A stretch of DNA of 64,000 nucleotides from CAVTWH01 sp963738365 (GTDB lineage Bacteria; Actinomycetota; Actinomycetes; Mycobacteriales; Micromonosporaceae). Under the pieces are notes generated by a model that was given only the letters and a program-made list of their open reading frames with translations, had not been told where the DNA came from and made no database searches. Location: the NCBI GenBank assembly GCA_963738365.1, contig CAVTWH010000010.1, positions 62,001 through 126,000 on the forward strand, in the 5' to 3' direction. The position numbers and the translations under genes are program-made. This document shows, one piece after another, positions 8,074 to 16,371 of the stretch; position 1 is the stretch's first letter; the number at the start of each line of letters is the position of its first letter.

Positions 8074-9360
8074 ATGATCGTGACCACGGCTCTGCTGACC
8101 GACCAGTATGAATTGACGATGCTCACCGCCTCGCTACGCGACGGGACGGCGGCCCGCGCTTGCGTCTTCGAGGTGTTCGCGCGCCGGCTGCCCACCGGCC
8201 GCCGGTACGGCGTGGTCGCCGGTACCGGCCGGCTGGTGGAGGCGGTGGCGGACTTCCGGTTCGACCCGGCCGAGGTGGAGTTCCTGACCGCCCAGGGGGT
8301 CGTCGACGAGGCGGCCGCGGCCTGGCTGGTGGACTTCCGGTTCCAGGGCGACATCAGCGGGTACGCCGAGGGCGAGCTGTTCTTCCCCGGCTCGCCGATC
8401 CTCACCGTCTCCGGCAGCTTCGCCGAGTGCGTGGTGCTGGAGACGCTGCTGCTGTCCATCCTCAACCACGACTGCGCGGTGGCCGCCGCGGCGGCCCGGA
8501 TGGTGACCGCCGCCCGGGGCCGTCCGGTGATCGAGATGGGTGGCCGGCGTACCCACGAACAGGCGGCCGTGGCCGCCGCCCGCGCCGCCTACCTGGCCGG
8601 CTTCTCGCACACCTCCAACCTGGCCGCCGGCCGGCGCTACGGCATCCCCACCACCGGCACCGCCGCGCACGCCTTCACCCTGCTGCACGACGACGAGCAG
8701 ACCGCCTTCGCCTCCCAGCTGGCGGCGCTGGGCAAGCAGACCACGCTGCTGGTGGACACCTACGACATCGCCCAGGGCATCCGCAACGCCATCGAGGTGG
8801 CCGGTCCCGACCTGCGGGCCATCCGGATCGACTCCGGCGACCTGTCGGTGCTGGCCAGCCAGTCCCGGGAACTGCTGGACTCGCTGGGCGCCACCGAGAC
8901 GAAGATCGTGGTCTCCGGCGACCTGGACGAGTACGCCATCGCCGCGCTCGCCGCCGAGCCGGTGGACAGCTACGGCGCCGGTACCGCCGTGGTGACCGGC
9001 TCCGGCGCGCCCACCGCCGGCCTGGTCTACAAGCTGGTCGAGGTGGACGGCCGCCCGGTGGTCAAGCGCTCGGAGAACAAGGCCACCGTGGGCGGCCGCA
9101 AGACGGCGGTACGCCGGCACAAGCCGACCGGCACGGCGATCGAGGAGATCGTGGTGTCCCAGGGCGTCCCCGACTGGCAGCCCGGCGACCGGCTGCTGGC
9201 CCGCGACTTCGTCCTGGGCGGCGAGCCGGTCCCCGACCTGCCCACCCTGCAGGAGGGAAGGGAACGCCTGCGCGAGGCGTTGACCTCGGTGCCCTGGGAG
9301 GGGCTCAAACTCTCCGCCGGTGACCCGGCGATTCCGGTGACCGTCGTACCCGCCAGCTGA
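8074..9360 (+). CDS. pncB: Nicotinate phosphoribosyltransferase
   Basis: A 428-residue enzyme of NAD salvage that converts nicotinate and PRPP to nicotinate mononucleotide with ATP. The start MIVTTALLTDQYELTMLTASL is the family signature DxYELTM. Other motifs are FEVFARRLPTGRRYGVVAGTG, EMGGRRTHEQAA, the loop GTAAHAFTLLHDD with the likely phosphorylated histidine, and RIDSGDLSVLA plus VVSGDLDEYAI near the phosphoribosyl site. The start ATG 8074 was chosen because it begins at the family N-terminus; a GTG two codons later is also possible. It is followed 11 bp later by the nicotinamidase gene. Confidence 0.94.
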   Translation: MIVTTALLTDQYELTMLTASLRDGTAARACVFEVFARRLPTGRRYGVVAGTGRLVEAVADFRFDPAEVEFLTAQGVVDEAAAAWLVDFRFQGDISGYAEGELFFPGSPILTVSGSFAECVVLETLLLSILNHDCAVAAAAARMVTAARGRPVIEMGGRRTHEQAAVAAARAAYLAGFSHTSNLAAGRRYGIPTTGTAAHAFTLLHDDEQTAFASQLAALGKQTTLLVDTYDIAQGIRNAIEVAGPDLRAIRIDSGDLSVLASQSRELLDSLGATETKIVVSGDLDEYAIAALAAEPVDSYGAGTAVVTGSGAPTAGLVYKLVEVDGRPVVKRSENKATVGGRKTAVRRHKPTGTAIEEIVVSQGVPDWQPGDRLLARDFVLGGEPVPDLPTLQEGRERLREALTSVPWEGLKLSAGDPAIPVTVVPAS

Positions 9361-9371
9361 GGAGAACCGCT

Positions 9372-9938
9372 GTGAGCCGCGCGCTGATCATCGTCGACGT
9401 GCAGAACGACTTCTGCGAGGGCGGTTCGCTGCCGGTCACCGGCGGCGCCCGGGTGGCCGGTGCCATCTCGGCCGCACTGCGCGAGCGCACCTGGGACCAC
9501 GTGGTGGCGACGAAGGACTTCCACGTCGACCCGGGCGCGCACTTCGGCGACCCGCCGGACTTCGTGGACTCCTGGCCCGCGCACTGCGTGGTCGGCACCG
9601 CCGGTACGCAGTTCCACCCGGAGCTGGTCACCGACCGGGTCGAGGCGGTGTTCACCAAGGGCGAGCACGCGGCGGCGTACTCCGGCTTCCAGGGGCACGC
9701 CGACGGCGTCGGGCTGGCCGACTGGCTGGCCGGGCACGGCGTGGACGCGGTCGACGTGGTGGGCATCGCCACCGACCACTGCGTCCGGGCCACCGCGCTG
9801 GACGCGGCAGCCGCCGGCTTCGCCACCACGGTGCTGCTGGACCTCACGGCCGGCGTGGCCCGCCCGACCACCGAGGCGGCCCTGGCGCAACTGCGCTCCG
9901 CCGGCATCACCCTGACCGGCACCCCGGTCGTGGCCTGA
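9372..9938 (+). CDS. pncA: Nicotinamidase (pyrazinamidase-type isochorismatase fold)
   Basis: A 188-residue cysteine hydrolase that deamidates nicotinamide to nicotinate, feeding the upstream pncB. The residues fall at the same numbers as in M. tuberculosis PncA: triad D9 (VDVQNDF), K96 (FTKGEHA) and C137 (ATDHCVRAT), with metal ligands D49, H51, H57 and H71. The GTG start has an AGGAG ribosome site right after the pncB stop, so the pair is an NAD-salvage operon. Confidence 0.94.
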   Translation: MSRALIIVDVQNDFCEGGSLPVTGGARVAGAISAALRERTWDHVVATKDFHVDPGAHFGDPPDFVDSWPAHCVVGTAGTQFHPELVTDRVEAVFTKGEHAAAYSGFQGHADGVGLADWLAGHGVDAVDVVGIATDHCVRATALDAAAAGFATTVLLDLTAGVARPTTEAALAQLRSAGITLTGTPVVA

Positions 9939-9982
9939 GCCTTCCGGCCACCAGCGTTCGGCTCCAGGCCGGCCGGCGCCTG

Positions 9983-10213
9983 CTACGCGGGCGGTTCCTC
10001 GACCACGAAGACGCCTCTGCCCTGGTGACCGCGTGTCCAGCCACCGGTCTTGAGCACCAGCAACGCAGACGCGACGGTCTGCTGAGAAACCTTGTAGATG
10101 GTGCAGAGCTCGGCCCGGCTGGGGAGCTTGTCGCCTGGGCGCAGCCGGCCATCGCGGATCTGCTGCCGGATGTCCTCGGCGACCCGCTGATAGTCCGGTA
10201 CGAACTCGGTCAC
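9983..10213 (-). CDS. Small GntR-family winged-helix regulator
   Basis: A 76-residue protein that is essentially only the GntR DNA-binding domain: YQRVAEDIRQQIRDGRLRPG, then KLPSRAELCTIYKVSQQTVA and the wing GHQGRGVFVVEEPPA. There is no effector-binding domain, which is common for stand-alone or element-derived GntR proteins in actinomycetes. The start is GTG 10213 with no clear ribosome site. The 470 bp on its upstream side hold an inverted repeat and a short possible gene. The target is unknown. Confidence 0.8.
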   Translation of the reverse strand: MTEFVPDYQRVAEDIRQQIRDGRLRPGDKLPSRAELCTIYKVSQQTVASALLVLKTGGWTRGHQGRGVFVVEEPPA

Positions 10214-10263
10214 GGACTCAGCATGGCCGCAGACTGAGCGTGCCTAGCAGGTTACCAATACTT

Positions 10264-10289
10264 CACATGCTTAGTATGCTTCTCATGTG
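10264..10289. promoter_or_regulatory. Inverted repeat CACATG-N14-CATGTG upstream of the GntR gene
   Basis: CACATG (10264-10269) and CATGTG (10284-10289) form an inverted repeat about 50 bp upstream of the GntR start, in a locally AT-richer stretch. An operator for the small GntR protein is plausible from position alone. Confidence 0.35.
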
Positions 10290-10388
10290 CAGATGCGGCG
10301 GGGTCGAGCGCGACTCCTTCGCCGTAACCGTCCGGGGGCCGGGCGCAGGGGTGGCCCGGCCCCCTTCCAACACCGACAGGAGAAGCGA

Positions 10389-10661
10389 ATGGATGACGCG
10401 GCCTGGGCCAGGTTCTGCGAGCTGCACGAGCTGAACGCCGGCCTCCCCCTTCCACCAGACCAACAGCGGCGCGGTCGGCTTACCGAAGCGCACACCCAGG
10501 GCGGCCGGAGAGCCGGCGTTCCGCAAGAGCGCCGTCTGCTGCGTCTGCCCCTGGGTCGGCACAGCGAGCGAAGCCGCCGGGCACCGGGACGCCACCCACC
10601 ACCCGGTCGTCTGGCCCACACGCGACCGGCGAACCCGCTAAACCACACTTTACAGGTGTGA
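10389..10661 (+). CDS. Possible small gene of unknown function, perhaps frameshifted
   Basis: An ATG with a good ribosome site (AGGAGAAG, 4 bp upstream) opens a frame MDDAAWARFCELHELNAGLP. After about codon 20 the reading becomes arginine/proline-rich and unlike coding sequence. If one C is dropped from the run at 10446-10449, a second frame continues as FHQTNSGAVGLPKRTPRAAG, through CCVCPWVG and HHPVVWPT, to a TAA at 10638-10640. That text looks more protein-like. No family is recognised. It may be a partner or remnant associated with the divergent GntR gene. Confidence 0.35.
   Translation: MDDAAWARFCELHELNAGLPLPPDQQRRGRLTEAHTQGGRRAGVPQERRLLRLPLGRHSERSRRAPGRHPPPGRLAHTRPANPLNHTLQV
10644..10660. 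promoter_or_regulatory. Inverted repeat CACAC-N7-GTGTG before cysteine dioxygenase
   Basis: CACAC (10644-10648) and GTGTG (10656-10660) sit 24-40 bp upstream of the cysteine dioxygenase ATG, followed by AT-rich sequence. It could be an operator or a 5' UTR hairpin. Position only; no regulator assigned. Confidence 0.35.
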
Positions 10662-10683
10662 TTTATGGGTTAGACTTTCCGCC

Positions 10684-11136
10684 ATGCCGACGCTCGCTGA
10701 CATCGCCCGGGGGTACGCCGCAGACCCGTCCGCGTGGCCGGTGCGGCCGTGTTTCGACCCGGAACGCCGCTGGTACCACCGCATCGCCCAGGCCGGCTCG
10801 CACGAGGCGTGGCTGCTCACCTGGCTGCCCGGGCAGGGTACCGACCTGCACGACCACGGCGGCTCGGCCGGCGCCTTCGTGGTGGTCGCTGGCGAGCTGA
10901 CCGAGGCCACGGTGGCCGGGCGCGGCGCCGGTGCCCGGCTGGTCGAGCAGCGCCTGCGGGCCGGGCGTACCCGCGCGTTCGGCGCCGCCCACGTGCACCG
11001 GGTCCGTAACGCCGGCCCCGTCCCCGCCGTCAGCCTGCACGTCTACTCCCCCGCGCTGGTGCAGATGCGCCGCTACGAGCTGGCCGAGGCCGGGCTGCGC
11101 CTGGCCCAGCTGGAACTCGCCGGGCGGGACTGGTGA
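10684..11136 (+). CDS. Cysteine dioxygenase (cupin)
   Basis: A 150-residue cupin of the bacterial cysteine dioxygenase family, which oxidises cysteine to cysteine sulfinate with O2 at a three-histidine Fe(II) centre. Ligands read as H56 and H58 in TDLHDHGGSAG and H105 in AAHVHRVRN. The C-terminal cupin strand SLHVYSPAL is typical. The next gene, a rhodanese, overlaps it by GTGA. The location about 4.5 kb from cysM/cysO/mec puts cysteine synthesis and breakdown close together, but in different transcription units. Confidence 0.88.
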   Translation: MPTLADIARGYAADPSAWPVRPCFDPERRWYHRIAQAGSHEAWLLTWLPGQGTDLHDHGGSAGAFVVVAGELTEATVAGRGAGARLVEQRLRAGRTRAFGAAHVHRVRNAGPVPAVSLHVYSPALVQMRRYELAEAGLRLAQLELAGRDW

Positions 11137-11549
11137 GCACCCCGGTCCTCACCCGACCGGCCGGCGCCCGGAGCATCGACGAGATCCTGACCGCCGCGCG
11201 TAGCCGCCTGACCCGGCTCGACCCGGCCGGCGCGCTCGCCGCCCAGCGCGCCGGTGCCCTGCTGGTCGACATCCGCCCGATAGCCCAGCGCCGCGTCACC
11301 GGCATCATCCCCGGCGCCCTCGTCATCGAGCGCAACGTCCTGGAGTGGCGGCTCGACCCCGGCAGCGACGCCCGCCTCCCCGTCGCCGACCGCTACGACC
11401 TCCCGGTAGTCATCTACTGCCAGGAGGGCTACACCTCCTCCCTGGCCGCCGCCGCCCTCCACGACCTCGGCCTCCACCAGGCCACCGACCTCACCGGCGG
11501 CATCACCGCCTGGCTAGCCGCCGGCCTCCTCACCACCCCCCACCCCTAA
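11133..11549 (+). CDS. Rhodanese-like sulfurtransferase
   Basis: A 138-residue single rhodanese domain. It has the N-terminal LLVDIRPIAQR strand (the D-x-R of CH2A) and the active-site loop YCQEGYTSS with catalytic C96. The six-residue loop is typical of thiosulfate or persulfide sulfurtransferases. The GTG start overlaps the cysteine dioxygenase stop, implying coupled translation and a role in sulfur handling during cysteine oxidation (inference). Confidence 0.88.
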   Translation: MSTPVLTRPAGARSIDEILTAARSRLTRLDPAGALAAQRAGALLVDIRPIAQRRVTGIIPGALVIERNVLEWRLDPGSDARLPVADRYDLPVVIYCQEGYTSSLAAAALHDLGLHQATDLTGGITAWLAAGLLTTPHP

Positions 11550-11575
11550 CCCACCCCTAACCGGAGCGATCTTGC

Positions 11576-11615
11576 AGTTATCGCTGTTATCAACGGCCGG
11601 ATAACAGCGATAACT
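11576..11615. repeat. Perfect 16-bp inverted repeat in a convergent gene gap
   Basis: AGTTATCGCTGTTATC (11576-11591) and its exact complement (11600-11615) flank an 8-nt loop. It is preceded by CGATCTTGC. It lies between convergent genes (rhodanese and ctaD), so it can act as a terminator in both directions. A related element with the same GATCTTG...GTTATC wording is at 28839-28894, also between convergent genes, suggesting a dispersed intergenic repeat family. Confidence 0.8.
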
Positions 11616-11652
11616 CCCCAAGGTCCCGCACCGAAACAGGTCCCGCACCGAA

Positions 11653-11698
11653 ACGCCGACGGCGCCCGCTCCCGGATGGGGAGGGGCGCCGTCGGCGT
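11653..11698 (-). terminator. Hairpin terminator downstream of ctaD
   Basis: Arms ACGCCGACGGCGCC (11653-11666) and GGCGCCGTCGGCGT (11685-11698) are perfectly complementary over 14 bp with an 18-nt loop. The hairpin starts 10 bp past the ctaD stop codon. There is no U-tract, as is usual in GC-rich actinobacteria. Confidence 0.7.
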
Positions 11699-11707
11699 CG
11701 TAGCTGG

Positions 11708-13441
11708 TTAGTGGTCCTGGTAGGTGGCGCCGTCGTGGGCCTCTTCGGTGAGCGGGCGGGCGCCGCCGGGCGGAGGGGCCAGTTGCGAGGCGCCGGGGGC
11801 CAGGTGGGGGAACTTGGCGTCGAAGGCGGGGCGCTCGGAGCGGATGCGGGGCATCCGGTCGAAGTTGCGCAGCGGGGGCGGGCAGGAGGTGGCCCACTCC
11901 AGGGACATGCCGTAGCCCCACGGGTCGTCCACGAAGACGGTGCGGCCGGCCCGGTAGGACTTCCACACGTTGTAGAGGAACGGCAGGGTGGACAGGCCGG
12001 TGATGAAGGCGCCGATGGTGGAGACCGTGTTCAGCGTGGTGAAGCCGTCACTGGGCAGGTAGTCGGCGTACCGGCGGGGCATGCCCTCGGCGCCCAGCCA
12101 GTGCTGTACCAGGAAGGTGGTGTGGAAGCCGATCGTGGTCAGCCAGAAGTGCACCTTGCCCAGGCGCTCGTCGAGCATCCGGCCGGTCATCTTCGGGAAC
12201 CAGAAGTAGACGCCCGCGTAGACGGCGTACACGATCGTGCCGAACAGCACGTAGTGGAAGTGCGCGACGACGAAGTAGGTGTCGGAGACGTGGAAGTCGA
12301 TCGGCGGGCTGGCCAGCAGCACGCCGGACAGGCCACCGAAGAGGAAGGTCACCAGGAAGCCGATGGCGAACAGCATCGGCGTCTCGAAGGTGATCGGGCC
12401 CCGCCACATCGTGCCGATCCAGTTGAAGAACTTCATCCCGGTGGGTACGGCGATGCAGAAGCTCAGGAACGAGAAGAACGGCAGCAGCACCTGGCCGGTG
12501 GCGAACATGTGGTGCGCCCACACGCTCATCGACAGGGCGCCGATGCCGATGGTGGCGCCGACCAGGCCCTTGTAGCCGAACACCGGCTTGCGGCTGAACA
12601 CCGGGATGATCTCGGTGATGATGCCGAAGAACGGCAGCGCGACGATGTACACCTCGGGATGGCCGAAGAACCAGAACAGATGCTGCCAGAGCATCGCACC
12701 GCCGGTACTGGCGTCGTAGACGTGCGCGCCGAGCACCCGGTCGGCCATCGCGGCGAGCAGCGCGGCGGCCAGGATCGGGAAGACCATGAGCACCAGCAGC
12801 GAGGTGACCAGGATGTTCCAGGTGAAGATCGGCATCCGGAACATGGTCATGCCGGGTGCCCGCAGGGTCAGGATCGTGGTGATCATGTTGACGCCGCCGA
12901 GGATGGTGCCCAGGCCGGAGATGACCAGGCCGACGTACCACATGTTGGCGCCGACGCCCGGGGAGTTCTGCTCGTTGGACAGCGGCTGGTAGGCGAACCA
13001 GCCGAAGTCGGCGGCCCCGCCGGGGCTGAGGAAGCCGGCCACCGCCAGCGACCCGCCGAACAGGTAGAGCCAGTAGGCGAAGGCGTTCAGCCGGGGGAAC
13101 GACACGTCCGGCGCGCCGATCTGCAGCGGCACGATGTAGTTGGCGAAGGCGAACACGATCGGCGTCGCGAAGAACAGCAGCATGATCGTGCCGTGCATGG
13201 TGAACAGCTGGTTGTACTGCTCCGGGGAGAGGAACTGCATCCCGGGGCGGGCCAGCTCGGCGCGCATGAGCAGCGCCAGGAAGCCACCGATGATGAAGAA
13301 CACGAAGGACGTGATGAGGTACATCAGCCCGATCTGCTTGGCATCGGTGGTGCGCAGCACGCGCGCGAACGCCGACCCTTTCGGCGGCTGGTGCACCGGC
13401 CAGGGCCGAGTCACGATCGGCTTCGGAGCGACGGTGGTCAC
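11708..13441 (-). CDS. ctaD: Cytochrome c oxidase subunit I (aa3-type)
   Basis: A 577-residue heme-copper oxidase subunit I, the catalytic proton-pumping subunit of the terminal oxidase in the membrane. Visible are the N-terminal low-spin heme helix (FTMHGTIMLLFFATP), the Cu(B) His-Tyr motif WFFGHPEVYIVALPFFG, the HH pair in MSVWAHHMFATGQ, and VVAHFHYVLFGTIVYA with the heme a/a3 histidines. There are twelve hydrophobic helices and a proline-rich C-terminal tail. The start is GTG 13441, supported by an AGGAGG ribosome site. No other oxidase subunits lie beside it. Confidence 0.95.
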   Translation of the reverse strand: MTTVAPKPIVTRPWPVHQPPKGSAFARVLRTTDAKQIGLMYLITSFVFFIIGGFLALLMRAELARPGMQFLSPEQYNQLFTMHGTIMLLFFATPIVFAFANYIVPLQIGAPDVSFPRLNAFAYWLYLFGGSLAVAGFLSPGGAADFGWFAYQPLSNEQNSPGVGANMWYVGLVISGLGTILGGVNMITTILTLRAPGMTMFRMPIFTWNILVTSLLVLMVFPILAAALLAAMADRVLGAHVYDASTGGAMLWQHLFWFFGHPEVYIVALPFFGIITEIIPVFSRKPVFGYKGLVGATIGIGALSMSVWAHHMFATGQVLLPFFSFLSFCIAVPTGMKFFNWIGTMWRGPITFETPMLFAIGFLVTFLFGGLSGVLLASPPIDFHVSDTYFVVAHFHYVLFGTIVYAVYAGVYFWFPKMTGRMLDERLGKVHFWLTTIGFHTTFLVQHWLGAEGMPRRYADYLPSDGFTTLNTVSTIGAFITGLSTLPFLYNVWKSYRAGRTVFVDDPWGYGMSLEWATSCPPPLRNFDRMPRIRSERPAFDAKFPHLAPGASQLAPPPGGARPLTEEAHDGATYQDH

Positions 13442-13695
13442 TGATGGCCTCCTGCGTGCTGGACACATCGGCGCCGCCGGGTGATCCACCGCCCGCCGAC
13501 CGGCGGACGAAGATCGCGGCAGTACCTCGACGGCAGAATATCGCCACCCGGGTCGGCGGCTGCGCAGGGGGCGCTCGGCGGCGCCGCCGGTACCCCCGGA
13601 TGGTCTCGATCTGATCTCACCGGCAACCGCCGGAGCCGGCGGCGGGTCCCAGCCGACAACGCGCCGCACCGGGCGCTCGGGCGGGGAGGCGGAGC

Positions 13696-16371
13696 ATGGT
13701 CGGGGTGTGGCGGATGGCGCCCTGGTGGCGCGGGCCGTTGCTGCTGGCCCGCCGGCCGGGCGTGGCGCTGGCGCTGGCCGCCGCCGCCGCGGTGGCCACC
13801 CTGCCGGCGGCCGCCGTGGTGCCGTTCCTCGCCGCGTCCCGCAGCGCCACCCTGCACCACCAGATCGGCGCCGGCTGCCCCACCTCGGCCGGGTTGGCTG
13901 TCACCGCCCCGCTGACCTTCGCCCCCGCGTGGGGCCCGGACAACCAGCCCCTCCCCACCCCCAGCGCCGCCGACCAGCAGCGCCGCCACCTGGCAGCACT
14001 GACCGCGCCGCTGGCCGGGCTCGGCCAGCCGGTGGAGACGGTGACCGGCCTGCTCAGCGCCGTCGGCGGGGACCGGCCGGACGGGTTCCGGCTGCGGGCG
14101 ATGTCCCGGCCGGGCTTCCAGCGGCAGGTCACGCCGCTGGCCGGGCCGCAGGGTGACGGCGTCTGGGTACCGGACAGCTACGCCACGGCCGTCGGGCTGC
14201 ACCCGGGCGACACCCTGGCGGTCACCGCCGCCACGCTGGGCGGCCACCCGCAGGACGTGGCCGACCCCGAGCCGGTGCCGGTCCGGGTCGCCGCGATCTA
14301 CCGGGACCTGCGGACCGAGCCGCCACGCCCCTGGTGGTGCGGGGTACGCACGCTGTTCGACCCGGGCGTCGAGAGCGAGAGCGGCACCCCGCCGCTGGTG
14401 CTCTTCGACCCGGCGGCGCTGGAGACCGTGGCCGCCGCCGGCTGGGCCGGCGCATTCACCCACCACCTGCAGTACCCGCTGGCCCGGCCGGGCACGATCG
14501 ACCTGGCCACGGCGCACCGGCTGGCCACCGCGTTGACCGGGGTCACCAGGGCCGTCCCCGGCGACCCGGCCTTCGGCGCCTACTCCACCGCCACCACTGA
14601 CCTGCCCTCCTTCGTGCCCCGGGCGGAGCTGGCCCGGCGCGGGATGCTGCCCACCGTGACGCCCGTCACGGCCATCGGCGTGCTGGTCGGGCTGCTGGTG
14701 GTGGCGGCCGCCGCGCTGTTCTGGGTGCAGCGGCGCCGGCGCGAGCTGACGATCCTGTCCGCGCACGGGGTGGGCGCCCGGGCGCTGGGGCTCAAGGCGG
14801 TCGGCGAGGCGCTGCCGGCGCTGCTGGCCGGCGCCGCGGCCGGCTGGGCGATGGCCTGGGCACTGGTCCGCTGGGCCGGGCCCGACCCGGTGCTGGACGC
14901 GGCTGCCACCCCGCTGTCGCTGCTGCTGGCCGGCGCCGCCCTGGTCGCCGGGCTGGCGGTGGTGGGCCTGGTCGCCGCCGTGGCCTGCCGCTCACTGACC
15001 GACACGGTACGGGCGCGGCACCGCACCGTGCTGGCCGCGCTGCCGTTCGAGCTGCTGCTGCTGTTCGCCGCGTACCCGCTGTGGAGGGCGCTGGGCGGCG
15101 CCACCGAGACCAGCGCCCGGGCCAGCGGGGGCGGGGTGGTGGCGCACGTGCCGCAGCGGCTGCTGGTGGTACCGATGCTGCTGGTGGTCGGGGCGGCGGC
15201 GCTGGCCGCCCGGCTGGCAGTGGGCCGGCTGCGCCACCCGCGTAGTCGGCGCAGCCCCGCCGGGGTGGGCGCCTGGCTGGGCTGGCACCGGCTGCGCCGA
15301 CAGGCGCTGGGCAGCGCGCTGCTCGGCGCCGCGGTGGCGGTACCCATCGCGCTGGCCGCCTACGGCGCCGTCGTCACCGGCTCGGTCCGGGCCACCATCG
15401 AGGGCGAGGCGCAGCTGCGGGTGGGCAGCGACGTGGTGATTACGCTGAGCCGGCCGGCGCCGCTGCCGGCGGCCTTCGCCGGGCACGGGACCACGCTGCT
15501 GCGGCTGGACGGGACGCTGCTCGGCGGGGTCACCACCACCCTGCTCGCGGTCGACCCGGACACCTTCGCCGACGGCGCCTACTGGACCACCGCGGTGGAC
15601 GGCCGGTCCATGGACGACCTGCTCGGGCAGCTGCGCTCGGGCGCGGTGGACCTGCTCGCTGCCCCGCCGGTACCGGCCGGGCAGCAGACGGCCAGCTACG
15701 CGGGCGTGGACATCCTGGGCGGCTCGGCCAACGTCCGGCGGCTGCCGGCGCTGCCGGTCTCCGGCTCGTTCCCGAGCGCCGTCGTGCTGCGCGACGACCT
15801 GGACGAGGCGGCGGCCCGGTCGGCGGTGCCGCAGGTCTGGGTCCGCGGCGACCCGGACGTCATCCACCGGCAGGCGGTGGCCGCCGGGCTGCCGATCGTG
15901 CGCGTCCAGGTGGCCGGGGACAACTACGCCGACACCATCTGGGAACCGCTCACCTACACGTTCGGCTACCTGACCGCGCTGAGCCTGCTGACCGGCGCCG
16001 TCACGGTGGTGGGGCTGCTGCTGCACCTGGAGGCGCAGGCACCGGCGCACCGGCGGGCGTACGTGCTGCTGCGCCGGATGGGGCTGCGGCGGCGGGCCCA
16101 CCGGCGGGCGCTGGCCGGCGAGATCGGCTACCCGATGCTCGCCGGGCTGCTCCTCGGCCTGGTCATGGCCGCCGGCCTGACCTGGCTGCTGCGCCCCTAC
16201 CTGGAGCTCAATCCGACGGTACCGCCGGGCACCATCGTCGCCTGGCCGCTCGCCCCGGTCGCCGCGATCACGGCCGCCGTCCTGATCGCCGCACTGGCCG
16301 CCGTCGGGTACGCCCACCGGCGGATCTCCCGCGCCCACCCGTCGGAGGTGCTCCGTGACACCGTCGGCTGA
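13696..16371 (+). CDS. FtsX-family ABC transporter permease
   Basis: An 891-residue membrane protein with an N-terminal helix (about 18-38), a large extracytoplasmic domain, then two FtsX-like four-helix units: one around residues 318-450, another towards the C-terminus after LTYTFGYLTALSLLTGAVTV. The layout is that of MacB/LolE-type mechanotransmission permeases used for export of lipids, peptides or envelope material rather than uptake. The ATG has a GGAGG ribosome site. Two ATPase genes follow with overlaps of 17 and 4 bp, so all three are one operon. Cargo unknown. Confidence 0.88.
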   Translation: MVGVWRMAPWWRGPLLLARRPGVALALAAAAAVATLPAAAVVPFLAASRSATLHHQIGAGCPTSAGLAVTAPLTFAPAWGPDNQPLPTPSAADQQRRHLAALTAPLAGLGQPVETVTGLLSAVGGDRPDGFRLRAMSRPGFQRQVTPLAGPQGDGVWVPDSYATAVGLHPGDTLAVTAATLGGHPQDVADPEPVPVRVAAIYRDLRTEPPRPWWCGVRTLFDPGVESESGTPPLVLFDPAALETVAAAGWAGAFTHHLQYPLARPGTIDLATAHRLATALTGVTRAVPGDPAFGAYSTATTDLPSFVPRAELARRGMLPTVTPVTAIGVLVGLLVVAAAALFWVQRRRRELTILSAHGVGARALGLKAVGEALPALLAGAAAGWAMAWALVRWAGPDPVLDAAATPLSLLLAGAALVAGLAVVGLVAAVACRSLTDTVRARHRTVLAALPFELLLLFAAYPLWRALGGATETSARASGGGVVAHVPQRLLVVPMLLVVGAAALAARLAVGRLRHPRSRRSPAGVGAWLGWHRLRRQALGSALLGAAVAVPIALAAYGAVVTGSVRATIEGEAQLRVGSDVVITLSRPAPLPAAFAGHGTTLLRLDGTLLGGVTTTLLAVDPDTFADGAYWTTAVDGRSMDDLLGQLRSGAVDLLAAPPVPAGQQTASYAGVDILGGSANVRRLPALPVSGSFPSAVVLRDDLDEAAARSAVPQVWVRGDPDVIHRQAVAAGLPIVRVQVAGDNYADTIWEPLTYTFGYLTALSLLTGAVTVVGLLLHLEAQAPAHRRAYVLLRRMGLRRRAHRRALAGEIGYPMLAGLLLGLVMAAGLTWLLRPYLELNPTVPPGTIVAWPLAPVAAITAAVLIAALAAVGYAHRRISRAHPSEVLRDTVG

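Noticed and set aside
9983..10683. Integrated plasmid or phage remnant
   Set aside because: A small GntR gene alone is not enough. There is no integrase, tRNA or attachment-site duplication, and base composition is similar to flanking DNA.
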